Of a DNA stretch of 64,000 bases, positions 35,434 through 42,872 are shown piece by piece. Numbering within the stretch: the stretch's first letter is position 1; every line of letters starts with the position of its first letter. The notes beneath the pieces are model-generated. The model searched no databases, had not been told where the DNA came from, and saw only the letters and a program-made list of their open reading frames with translations. The position numbers and the translations under genes were made by a program. Origin of the DNA: Nakamurella alba. GTDB taxonomy: Bacteria > Actinomycetota > Actinomycetes > Mycobacteriales > Nakamurellaceae. The DNA lies in assembly GCF_009707545.1 (NCBI RefSeq), contig NZ_WLYK01000001.1, forward strand, positions 620,001 to 684,000, read 5' to 3'.

Positions 35434-36959
35434 GGTGTGGGAACTGTTGCAGTAGTGCTGGTGTGGCCGGTGATCGCGGCGGTGTTGTAGTCGGCCAGCG
35501 ACCTCATCGTCGCGACCGGGAGGTCAACGACGAGGGCGCCGCCGGCCGGGACGGGGGTGGGTGCGCTGGTGCCCGCGGCCAGGATCGAGCGGACGTCGGC
35601 GGCCCGGAACCGGCCGAAGGCCACCGCCCGGCCCAGCGCGGCCAGCAGCTGCTCGGTGCCGTGCGCGGCGCCCAGGGCGAGCAGGACCTCGAGCTCGGCG
35701 CCCAGGCGGGTGTTGCCGATCGCGGCGGCGCCGACCAGGAACGCCTCGGCCGGCCCGCCGAGGTCGCAGAACCGCTTCTCGGCCTCCGAGCGTGGCCGCG
35801 GCGCCCGCGACGGGGCGGTCCGGGGCGTGTCGTAGTGGGCGTCCAGGACCGACACCTGCCCCGGGGCCAGCAACGGGTGATCGGCCAGCACCTGACGGCC
35901 GGCCGGGTCGGTGATGGCCAGCCGCCCACCCGCGGGGATCAGCCGGACCTGCCGGCCGATCATCGCGGTGGGCACCGAGTAGCGGGCGGAGGCGAACCGG
36001 ACGCAGGAGAGCCGGTCGACCTTGCGGATCACCGGCGCCGGACCGAACTCCAGCCGCAGGGACGGCAACGGCCGCAACACCTCTCGCTCCACCAGGAGCC
36101 GCTCGTCGGGGACCGCGGCGATCTCGGAATGGGTGCGGGCGTTGACCTCGGCGCACCACCGGCGGGCCGCGTCGTTGGCCTCGTGCACTCCGACCTGGCG
36201 GCCGGCCGGTTCGGCGCCGGTCAGCAACGGCACCACCAGGTCCCGTTGGCAGTAGCCGACCAGGTGCTCCACGATGCCTTTGGACTCCGGGTCATGGGCG
36301 TGGCAGAAGTCCGGGGTGAACCCGTAGTGCGCAGCAAAGCGCACGTAGTCCGGTGTCGGCACCACCAGATTCGCCACGACACCGCCCTTGAGACACGCCA
36401 TCCGGTCGGTCAGCAGCTTCCCCGGCACCCCGCCGACCGCGTGCATCACCTCGGCCAGCAGCCCCATCGTGGTGGCCGCCCGCTCGTCGGCGGCGAAGGC
36501 GACGAACCGCCATCGCGACCATGCCAGCACCGCGCAGAACAGGTGCAGACCCGGCGCCACCATCGACCAGTCGAACACCAAAAACCCGCCCGGCTCCCAC
36601 ACCGCCGGCCGACGACCCCGGTGATTGTGGCTGCGCCACAACGCTTTCTGCTCAGCGACAAGCCGGCGGAAGTTCCTCGCCGACCCGCCGTAACCGGCCG
36701 CCTGAGCCACCGGCAACAACCTCTTCGCCGAGATCCGCCCCTTGGAAGAGGCGACCTTCCCGGCCACCAGATCGGTCACCGACTCGAAGTTCTTCGACCT
36801 CGCCCGGACCCTCGGCCGGCCCGCCGCCGCGGCCTCCGCACGCTCGATCACCCGGCGGACGGTCTTATGGGTCGTGGCACACAACACGGCGGCACCACGA
36901 TAGGTGCCCACCTCTCGATACGCGGAAATGATGTCCATCTCTTCCCTCGCTGACAACAT
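35430..36959 (-). CDS. istA: IS21 transposase
   Basis: 509 residues from ATG 36959, which has AGGGGA 5 nt upstream (an earlier in-frame start at 37007 exists). N-terminal HTH (MLSAREEMDIISAYREVGTYRGAAVLCATTHKTVRRVI), then an rve-type DDE catalytic core with likely residues D130 (FDWSMV), D185 (LLTDRM) and E231 (KGIVE), and a C-terminal Mu-type beta domain. Cuts and joins the element ends together with IstB. Confidence 0.94.
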   Translation of the reverse strand: MLSAREEMDIISAYREVGTYRGAAVLCATTHKTVRRVIERAEAAAAGRPRVRARSKNFESVTDLVAGKVASSKGRISAKRLLPVAQAAGYGGSARNFRRLVAEQKALWRSHNHRGRRPAVWEPGGFLVFDWSMVAPGLHLFCAVLAWSRWRFVAFAADERAATTMGLLAEVMHAVGGVPGKLLTDRMACLKGGVVANLVVPTPDYVRFAAHYGFTPDFCHAHDPESKGIVEHLVGYCQRDLVVPLLTGAEPAGRQVGVHEANDAARRWCAEVNARTHSEIAAVPDERLLVEREVLRPLPSLRLEFGPAPVIRKVDRLSCVRFASARYSVPTAMIGRQVRLIPAGGRLAITDPAGRQVLADHPLLAPGQVSVLDAHYDTPRTAPSRAPRPRSEAEKRFCDLGGPAEAFLVGAAAIGNTRLGAELEVLLALGAAHGTEQLLAALGRAVAFGRFRAADVRSILAAGTSAPTPVPAGGALVVDLPVATMRSLADYNTAAITGHTSTTATVPTP

Positions 36960-37126
36960 GAAGATCCCCTGGGCGGTCCGGTGACTGGTTGGCACCGCCA
37001 CCGTCACCGCCCAGGGCCCTCACAACCGGAACCGACACGACGAGAGACAGCAGGTGGGGACCTCAACTGGCCAAAACCGGGGACCTCAACTGGCCACGAA
37101 CGGGGACCTTCTCATGGCCACGGACA

Positions 37127-37337
37127 GCGACCGCCTTCGGCTGCACCGGCAGGGCCGCGGTGTTGTCTGGGCGACGTGCTCCGGCAGGAACCGACGCTGA
37201 CGGCGCTTCCCCCGGTGGAAGCCGAGCATTCCCTCCGCGTTTAGCCGCGCCACCTGCTCGTCGGTGATGCCCAGGGCCGCGCAAATCTCTGGCAGAGACC
37301 AGGTCTGCGGCAGTCCGCCTGCAGCGCCGCCGGTCAC
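37127..37337 (-). pseudogene. Small HTH gene interrupted by IS21
   Basis: Starts with GTG 37337 inside the stop of the upstream membrane-protein gene (GTGA overlap), so it was the second gene of an operon. It encodes TWSLPEICAALGITDEQVARLNAEGMLGFHRGKRRQ, a helix-turn-helix with a basic tail, before running into the insertion sequence at 37126. The remainder is at 34433-34519. Likely inactive. Confidence 0.65.
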
Positions 37338-37939
37338 CTGCAGTTGACCTCGGTGATCTTCGCGCTGCGGTTGCCACTGCCTCGCCCGACGGTGCCCATC
37401 ACCAGCTGCCCGCGTTCGCCGGGGCTCAGGCCACTCAACGTGCCGTTGGTCCAGTCGGTTGCCACGCCGCCGGTAGAGATCGAGATCTCGACATACAGAC
37501 CGCTCGGGCACCCGTACTCCGAGAACACATCCAGGCCCCAGCAACTGTCGTAGTAGCCGCAGCTGAACGTGCCCTTGCTGGCCCACTTCACCCACATTCC
37601 GCCGCCCGCAGACTTGAACCCGGCGGGCGCCGGTGACTTGGTCGGTGACGTCTTCGTCGTCATCGGGGTCGTCTGATAAAGCATGTCCGGTGCCGTGGTG
37701 GCAACCTCGGCCGCCTGCACAGCTGCACCGGATCCCGACCCCGCCGACGGCTGATTGTTCTTACTGGTCGCGACTCCGATCAGCGAGATGATTGCCACGA
37801 CTGCCACGACGCTGACGGCGACCAGGGCGACGATCAGGTTTCGCTGGACTTGCTCCGGGCTTCGGTTCCGCCTATGGCCAGAAGGTGCGACGGGATCCGG
37901 TTCGGTCCAGTGCAGCGGCTCGTTCGACGGCGACGTCAT
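37334..37939 (-). CDS. Membrane-anchored exported protein, unknown function
   Basis: 201 residues. Cytoplasmic N-terminus rich in Pro/Asn/Arg, one transmembrane helix (about 35-57, LIVALVAVSVVAVVAIISLIGV), a Ser/Pro/Thr linker and an exported domain (about 105-201) with five cysteines (YYDSCWGLDVFSEYGC and the C-terminal VNC) that could form disulfides. GGGGGGA precedes the ATG. It forms an operon with the HTH gene now broken by IS21. No family recognised. Confidence 0.75.
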   Translation of the reverse strand: MTSPSNEPLHWTEPDPVAPSGHRRNRSPEQVQRNLIVALVAVSVVAVVAIISLIGVATSKNNQPSAGSGSGAAVQAAEVATTAPDMLYQTTPMTTKTSPTKSPAPAGFKSAGGGMWVKWASKGTFSCGYYDSCWGLDVFSEYGCPSGLYVEISISTGGVATDWTNGTLSGLSPGERGQLVMGTVGRGSGNRSAKITEVNCR

Positions 37940-38157
37940 GGTCCCCCCAGGGCATCAGTGATCAGGCGACCGCAGTATCCGGGCAGGAGACCGACCCAGG
38001 TCGGCAGTTCGGACCGATTCACCCGACCGGGGTTGCAGATCGTTTGAGCCCCCTGTTGCTATGGGCATCCAGTTCCGCAGCGGTTCCGTTCCTCCCGGGG
38101 ATGAACGACCGTCAGGCTCCGCCGGTTGACCGACTACAGCCGGCGGGGCCGCCTCCG

Positions 38158-38405
38158 TCACGCGTCCGGGTACGACTCGACGTGCTGGTCCAGCGACACG
38201 ACCGACACGGACAGCCGCGCGTTCTTCGGCGGCCGGCCGTCCGGTCCCTTCACCTGCACAGTCGCTTCGCCCGGATCTCGCCCCGGTTGATCGCCCGCCG
38301 GATCTCCGACTCCGACAACGACGACAAGCGGGCCGCGTCGACCAGGTCCACCCAGAGAGGACGCATCGACACGACTCTGCCGTTCCAGGAGTTAATCTCA
38401 GTCAT
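38158..38405 (-). pseudogene. Frameshifted excisionase-like HTH gene
   Basis: From ATG 38405 the frame reads LWVDLVDAARLSSLSESEIRRAINRGEIRAKR, an excisionase-type DNA-binding helix-turn-helix, then meets an early stop. A second frame continues sensibly as VQVKGPDGRPPKNARLSVSV to a stop at 38158. One small indel near 38255 would restore a protein of about 82 residues. It adjoins the right copy of the direct repeat. Confidence 0.55.
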
Positions 38406-38451
38406 GGTCAACCTGACCATGACTGTCCGTGGGTACGAACCAGCCCGCACG

Positions 38452-38469
38452 CCCTCAGATCGAGTTCTC
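38452..38469 (+). repeat. 18-bp direct repeat, right copy
   Basis: CCCTCAGATCGAGTTCTC, identical to the copy at 32260-32277. It overlaps the last codons of the 38468 minus-strand gene by two bases. Confidence 0.6.
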
Positions 38470-39013
38470 ACGGTTGAGCGTGGGAAGGGCCAGTCACCAG
38501 CTGGTTGATCAAACCCTCGAGCTTCGATCGCAGCAGCTCGTTGTTGGAGTAGGCCGGCCTCTGGGTGATCGGCAGTGGAACCTCGGTGCCATCGTCGGAG
38601 ACGAGCACCAACCGCAGAGTCTCGTCCTGGCCGAAGATGAGGTTCGGTGTCGGAATCTCATCAGGGCATGCCACCACCCGGACTGCCTTGATCGACTGCC
38701 GAGAGATCACGTCGGCCCGGTAGGTGTCGCTAGCGTGCAGGTTGGCGAAGGCGAGCACGATGGACTTCGGTGTGAGCACGGTGAAGACCAGGTTCTCGTC
38801 GGCGTCGACGCCGGCCGTCACGTACTCGACCTCTCCCGGGTCGCTGCCGATCAAGTAGTAGGCCGCGGAGAGTGCCCCGCGGACCGAGCTACCGAGCGGC
38901 CCGGTCCTGCTGCTGAGCACGCTGTTGACGTCCTCGTCGTCGCTGCAGTTGCGGAGGGAATCGAGCAAGACTCGGAGGGTTTCGTTCGGGCCAGTCACCA
39001 TGACCGTGATCAT
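38468..39013 (-). CDS. Hypothetical cytoplasmic protein
   Basis: 181 residues from ATG 39013 (ATG 39001 possible; ACGGGGGC precedes the first). Mixed alpha/beta, no signal, no membrane segment and no motif I recognise; it contains RGALSAAYYLIGSDPGEVEYV and PKSIVLAFANLHASDTYRADVISRQ. The latter reads like a PH- or YokE-like beta domain, but this is weak. Lies at the right border of the putative 6.2-kb element. Confidence 0.6.
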   Translation of the reverse strand: MITVMVTGPNETLRVLLDSLRNCSDDEDVNSVLSSRTGPLGSSVRGALSAAYYLIGSDPGEVEYVTAGVDADENLVFTVLTPKSIVLAFANLHASDTYRADVISRQSIKAVRVVACPDEIPTPNLIFGQDETLRLVLVSDDGTEVPLPITQRPAYSNNELLRSKLEGLINQLVTGPSHAQP

Positions 39014-39339
39014 GCCCCCGTCCGCAGTGCGTCCCGCAGCAGATCCATCCGGTGTTTGACGCTGCCAATCTCGCCTGTCGCATCGCCGCAGGTCAGCCAA
39101 CCGCAATCGCGCTCAGTGCTGCTAGCTAACCTGAGGGAGTAGTTCCGCATCAACGTGTGGTTGATCCGGTATGAGCGTTCAGGACAGCTCCGGAAGGCAT
39201 GTGCGAGCAACACGCTGTCGTTGTGGTGTCTTCTCGAGCCGGAAGGTGAGCCAGGAGCAGTCTTCCCGTGCGCCGGGCGATTCGCGTTTGCATGCCCAGT
39301 CCCAATCCCGAGCGCGGTTGCCGAGAGCGGGACTGGTCG
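39014..39339. other. Gene-free stretch between divergent genes
   Basis: About 330 bp separating the 38468 minus-strand gene from the XRE-like gene promoter. Several short frames exist on both strands but none has protein-like composition or a start signal. I see nothing else here. Confidence 0.5.
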
Positions 39340-39368
39340 TTGACTACTCACTGAGTACTCAGTAATGC
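39340..39368 (+). promoter_or_regulatory. Promoter with embedded palindromic operator, XRE-like gene
   Basis: TTGACT (39340-39345), 17-nt spacer, TAATGC (39363-39368); ATG 39377 follows 8 nt later. A perfect 14-bp palindrome ACTGAGTACTCAGT (39350-39363) fills the spacer, so a bound repressor would block RNA polymerase. Confidence 0.7.
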
Positions 39369-39376
39369 TGTGCCTT

Positions 39377-40189
39377 ATGAGTGAGCGTTCCGATCGACGA
39401 GTTGAACTCGAACTGACCCAGGCTGACGCAGCCCGCTCGGCTGGTGTCTCGCTGGCGACTTGGCGACGCTGGGAAGAGGATCCCGCCGCGGTCAGTGCCA
39501 AAACGAGGGTCGCCTGTGAGGGCGCCTTGAAAGGCATGTCTGAGCTGGAGCGAAGGTCATTGAAGTCTGCCGGGGCCTTCGTCGAGGCCTGGGTGGACTC
39601 GCATCGGCTCACACCGCGCCAGGCATACGCGATTGCCGTCGAGCTGGGCACGTGGATTGACACCGACATCGGTGAGTGGCTCCAGGATCCGAGCGAGCCA
39701 CTTCACGACGTTGCTCCTTTCGATCGCTTCGATCTGCGCGTCATGATGCTGGTGGGCGACAGCCGGGCTTGGGCGGAAGCAGTTCGGCAACGTTGTCGAG
39801 TCCTCTATGACGAGGTCGAAGCCGGCACGCTCCCTTTCGACCGTCCAGGCCCCCTCATCGACGAGGTCCTGATCGGAGCAGCTCTGGACGGGGCGCGTAC
39901 CTGGTTGCAGGACATGCCTGAACTCTTCGAGCGGATTCCTCGGCGGGATTCGGTCGATGATGACGACGACGAAGTGGCGAGTGTGATCGGAGACGACGAC
40001 TGGAGCGTTGTCTCGGACATTTTCGACGACGAGTGTTGTTGGGACGAATGGGAAGTGCCACTCCTACGCGGTCACCCCCTGTTGCCAGCAGTTCTGGCAG
40101 AACGTCACCCGTTCCGCTGGTTTGACGTTGTAGAACCGACCGGAGCCGGCTATCTGCAGAGACTGACCGGGATGGTTGTAGATGACTGA
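39377..40189 (+). CDS. XRE-like HTH protein with acidic segment
   Basis: 270 residues from ATG 39377 (ATG 39365 overlaps the -10 box). N-terminal helix-turn-helix at about 10-48, LTQADAARSAGVSLATWRRWEED. A helical middle (about 55-185) has no recognised domain. Residues about 191-226 are strikingly acidic (DDDDDE, GDDDW, DIFDDECCWDEWE). The C-terminus has HPFRWFDVVEP. The palindrome in its promoter suggests autorepression. Role unknown; an element-borne regulator or antitoxin-like protein is inference. Confidence 0.7.
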   Translation: MSERSDRRVELELTQADAARSAGVSLATWRRWEEDPAAVSAKTRVACEGALKGMSELERRSLKSAGAFVEAWVDSHRLTPRQAYAIAVELGTWIDTDIGEWLQDPSEPLHDVAPFDRFDLRVMMLVGDSRAWAEAVRQRCRVLYDEVEAGTLPFDRPGPLIDEVLIGAALDGARTWLQDMPELFERIPRRDSVDDDDDEVASVIGDDDWSVVSDIFDDECCWDEWEVPLLRGHPLLPAVLAERHPFRWFDVVEPTGAGYLQRLTGMVVDD

Positions 40190-40284
40190 GTTCCACGCGA
40201 CCGAAAGGCTCGCAAAGCGTGAGCGCCCGGCAACTGCACCGCTCGACAATGCGCCGCGGTTGCGACTGCCGCTACCGTGGTCTC

Positions 40285-40455
40285 GTGGACGGGGTGGTGA
40301 GGGTGACACAGATTCGGGATGAGGCGGACGCCGGTTCTCGCCACGATGTGACCGTCCCGCCATCCGAGCACAGGGTGAACAGGGCGAAGATCAACAACCT
40401 GTCGAGCGCGGCTCGAACCCGCTACGCCAACCTTCTTGAACGTCTGGGCCACTGA
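40285..40455 (+). CDS. Small hypothetical protein
   Basis: 56 residues starting GTG 40285, which follows a TACCGT box by 6 nt, the leaderless pattern of this genome. Hydrophilic, ending NRAKINNLSSAARTRYANLLERLGH, a plausible amphipathic helix. No family recognised. Confidence 0.4.
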   Translation: MDGVVRVTQIRDEADAGSRHDVTVPPSEHRVNRAKINNLSSAARTRYANLLERLGH

Positions 40456-40486
40456 CAGGTGAATGTGTGAAGGCGTCGGTGATGCC

Positions 40487-40747
40487 GTGAGCAGCCATCG
40501 GAGTGCCATCGACAAAGTGCTGGCGGGTAGCGATCCCTACGATCTGCTCGGCCAGGACGATCAGGTGCTCGTCCGCGAGGAATGGGCCCGCCGCGCGGCT
40601 GCTGTCCGGTGTCAGCTGGACTACGCGGCGGAGTTCGGTGCGGCGGGCGAGCGGTGTGCGGAGATCGACGACGCCGGCAATGTGGTGGATCCGGCCGTGA
40701 ATGGTCGTGCTGCTGACGACCAGAGCTGGCTGAAGAGCACCACGTGA
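40487..40747 (+). CDS. Small hypothetical protein
   Basis: 86 residues from GTG 40487. Protein-like composition, HRSAIDKVLAGSDPYDLLGQDDQVLVREEWARRAAAVRCQL, mostly helical and acidic. No motif or family recognised. Lies 31 bp downstream of the 56-residue gene in the same direction. Confidence 0.5.
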   Translation: MSSHRSAIDKVLAGSDPYDLLGQDDQVLVREEWARRAAAVRCQLDYAAEFGAAGERCAEIDDAGNVVDPAVNGRAADDQSWLKSTT

Positions 40748-40810
40748 TCAGGTCCATCGGGTTGGCGATGGTCAGCCACCATCCGGACGGTGAGTGTCCG
40801 GATCCCGCTC

Positions 40811-40816
40811 TACAGT
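40811..40816 (+). promoter_or_regulatory. -10 box of the PCD-VOC fusion gene
   Basis: TACAGT, 7 nt before ATG 40824. Confidence 0.45.
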
Positions 40817-40823
40817 GCCGGGC

Positions 40824-41987
40824 ATGACAGAGCTCGGAGCTGACTGGCGGGTGCTGGACGGGGTGGCGACGGCGTGGTTCGGCACGTCGTCGCTGACCGA
40901 GGGAGCGGCGCTGGCCGGCCGGATCGTGCAGATCTCGGCTGACTGCGCGATCGACATCCGGGCCACCGGAGTTCGGGTACGGCTCGTTGATGGTGCGCAC
41001 GCGGCGGCGGTCTCCGAGCTGGGCCTCGCCGCAGATCCGTCCGTGCTGCAGGTGGTCGGCGTCGTGTTGGAGGCGTCGGACCCGGCTGCGGCGCAACAGT
41101 TCTGGCAACCGGTGCTCGACTACGTCGACGAGCCCACCGGCGGCCTGGTGGACCCGCTGCGCCGTGATCCCGACCTGCGGATCCGGCAGTCGGGCGAGGC
41201 GCGGCCGCGGCGCGGACGGATCCATCTCGACGTGGTGCGGCCGTCCGAGGTGGTGGCTCGGGTGAGTCCCGGCGAGCCGTCCGGACCGTACGGGGTCCGG
41301 CATGCGGACCCCGACGGCAACGAGGTGGACCTGGTGCCGGGCGATCCGCTCGGCGACGGCCCGGGCACGGCCGACTGGCAGGTCGTCTTCGCCGCGATGG
41401 CCTGCTATCGCGTCGACTCACCCGAACAGCAGGTGCAGCTGGCCGTCGCGGCAGCGAGATGTGCTGATGTGGCAGAATTCCCGCTGCTGATCGACCTCCG
41501 GCCCGGGCTGGTCGTGATGGACAGCGGCAAGGACCAGGCGGATGCCGATGCGCATGGCCTGGACCTCGACTTCTCCGACCTCGCCGTCGCCCTGCAGGCG
41601 GCCGCCCGCGATCTCGGCGCCATCGCGGACCCGGCGCAGCCGCGCTTCGTGCAGCTCTTCCTCGACGCCGCCGAAGTGCCCGCGGTCCGCGCATTCTGGA
41701 CAGCCGCGCTCGGCTACGTCCACGACCGGAGGACCGGCACCACCGACATCCTCGATCCGCTCCGGCTGAACCCGGAACTGGTGTTCCAGGAGCTCGACGC
41801 CTCGGACACCGAGAGGCGAGAGCAGCGAGGTCGGCTGCACCTCGAGCTCGCAGTGCCTGCGGACATGCTGACGGCCCGGGTGGACGTCGCGGTGGCCGCC
41901 GGCGGTCGGGTGCTCGAGGAGTCCGTAGACCGGTGCCGGGTCGCCGATCCCGAGGGCAACGAGCTGGTCGTCATCGGGAGACGCTGA
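40824..41987 (+). CDS. Duplicated PCD-like/VOC (glyoxalase-type) fusion protein
   Basis: 387 residues made of two similar halves. Each half starts with a domain like pterin-4a-carbinolamine dehydratase (about 5-65 and 195-262) and continues with a VOC/glyoxalase-6 domain (about 73-185 and 275-387). VOC hallmarks are HADPDGNEVDLV and VADPEGNELVVI at the ends and ASDPAAAQQFWQPVLDY and AAEVPAVRAFWTAALGY at the starts. Single PCD-VOC pairs are common in actinobacteria; the tandem doubling is less so. Substrate unknown. Confidence 0.8.
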   Translation: MTELGADWRVLDGVATAWFGTSSLTEGAALAGRIVQISADCAIDIRATGVRVRLVDGAHAAAVSELGLAADPSVLQVVGVVLEASDPAAAQQFWQPVLDYVDEPTGGLVDPLRRDPDLRIRQSGEARPRRGRIHLDVVRPSEVVARVSPGEPSGPYGVRHADPDGNEVDLVPGDPLGDGPGTADWQVVFAAMACYRVDSPEQQVQLAVAAARCADVAEFPLLIDLRPGLVVMDSGKDQADADAHGLDLDFSDLAVALQAAARDLGAIADPAQPRFVQLFLDAAEVPAVRAFWTAALGYVHDRRTGTTDILDPLRLNPELVFQELDASDTERREQRGRLHLELAVPADMLTARVDVAVAAGGRVLEESVDRCRVADPEGNELVVIGRR

Positions 41988-42000
41988 GCCCTTGGACCTG

Positions 42001-42033
42001 GTCAGATTCGGCCGAGTGCTGATCGGCTCTGAC
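42001..42033 (+). terminator. Terminator after PCD-VOC gene
   Basis: GTCAGA/TCTGAC outer stem and GCCGA/TCGGC inner stem with a 4-nt bulge, 13 bp after the stop codon. Confidence 0.5.
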
Positions 42034-42065
42034 AGAACCATCCTGCATTCGACGCTCGGAGCCGC

Positions 42066-42091
42066 TATCGTAGGTACGTACCTACAGGAGG
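42066..42091 (+). promoter_or_regulatory. Promoter, palindromic operator and RBS of the toxin-antitoxin pair
   Basis: TATCGT -10 box (42066-42071) overlaps a perfect 16-bp palindrome GTAGGTACGTACCTAC (42070-42085) that covers the expected transcription start; AGGAGG (42086-42091) follows, 4 nt before the antitoxin ATG. The arrangement fits autorepression by the antitoxin or complex. Confidence 0.75.
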
Positions 42092-42095
42092 CCGG

Positions 42096-42347
42096 ATGAC
42101 AACTGTGACATCACGGGAGTTCAATCACGACGTCAGCGCGGCCAAGCGTGCGGCCAGTGCCGGACCTGTCGTGATCACCGATCGAGGTCGTCCCGCGTAC
42201 GTCTTGCTGTCCATCGATGCCTACCGTCGCTTGGCCGGCTCGAACGAAGTGACCGGTGCAGACCTGGTGACCTGGTTGGAGATGGAAGATGAGATCGAGT
42301 TCGAGCCGGAACCGCTCGAGATTGGGCCCAGAGTGCCGCGCTTGTGA
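42096..42347 (+). CDS. Phd/YefM-family antitoxin
   Basis: 83 residues. The N-terminal Phd/YefM fold has TVTSREFNHDVSAAKRAASAGPVVITDRGRPAYVLLSIDAYRRL; the C-terminal acidic tail (EMEDEIEFEPEPLEIG) is the expected toxin-binding, neutralising segment. Its stop overlaps the toxin start by 4 nt. A palindromic operator lies directly upstream. Confidence 0.93.
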   Translation: MTTVTSREFNHDVSAAKRAASAGPVVITDRGRPAYVLLSIDAYRRLAGSNEVTGADLVTWLEMEDEIEFEPEPLEIGPRVPRL

Positions 42348-42763
42348 ACCATCTTCTCGACACGAATGTGATCAGCGAACTCCGTAAGTCCGGGAGCAGC
42401 GCCAGTCGAGCAGTTCGGAACTGGGTTGCCGGCATGGCTCCGGAGTCGCTCTTTCTGAGTGTGATCACAGTGATGGAGATCGACATCGGAGTCGGCCGGG
42501 TGGAACGGCGAGATCCTCAACAGGGCAAACGACTTCGTGCTTGGCTGGACGAACGTGTGCTGCTGGCCTTCGACCTGAGGATTCTCCCGGTGGATCTGCC
42601 GGTGGCACGCTGGGCTGCGCGGAGCCACGTCCCGGATCCGCGCCCGGAGCGCGACGCTTTGATTGCAGCGACCGCGGCCGTGCACGGGATGGTGTTGGCC
42701 ACCCGGAACACTCGGGACTTCAGTGCAATGCCCGTCCAACTGTTCGACCCGTGGAGCCCTTGA
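42344..42763 (+). CDS. PIN-domain toxin (VapC/FitB type)
   Basis: 139-residue PIN ribonuclease. The metal-binding acidic residues are in place: D6 (LLDTNVISE), E45 (VMEIDIG), D104 (ERDALIAATA) and D125 (TRNTRDF). The LDTNVISELRK start is FitB-like. Likely cleaves RNA when the antitoxin is degraded. Translationally coupled to the antitoxin by GTGA. Confidence 0.94.
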   Translation: MNHLLDTNVISELRKSGSSASRAVRNWVAGMAPESLFLSVITVMEIDIGVGRVERRDPQQGKRLRAWLDERVLLAFDLRILPVDLPVARWAARSHVPDPRPERDALIAATAAVHGMVLATRNTRDFSAMPVQLFDPWSP

Positions 42764-42872
42764 TCGGATCGATCTCCCGGGCACGATGATCTCCGCCAGG
42801 CCGCACCTACGCCTTGACATTGTCGGCGCTCCGCCCGTTCCGAAGGACTGCCGAGCGGGCACTGCCTTGATC

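Larger units (their letters stand above)
34520..37126 (-). mobile_element. IS21-family insertion sequence, complete
   Basis: 2607-bp element. The ends are related inverted repeats beginning TGTC..TGGCCA and each carries several TGGCCA..GTCCCC units (34520-34575 and 37050-37126), the multiple terminal repeats typical of IS21. It is flanked by a 5-bp target duplication, GCGAC, at 34515-34519 and 37127-37131. It carries intact istA and istB overlapping by 4 nt, so it is probably still mobile or was recently so. It sits in a small HTH gene. Confidence 0.95.

Noticed and set aside
38429-39142. 237-codon plus-strand frame opposite the 38468 minus-strand gene
   Set aside because: Composition is Arg/Val/Gly low complexity and the minus-strand frame has better protein character and start context.
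42814-42819. TTGACA promoter for the PH-domain gene
   Set aside because: No acceptable -10 at the right spacing.
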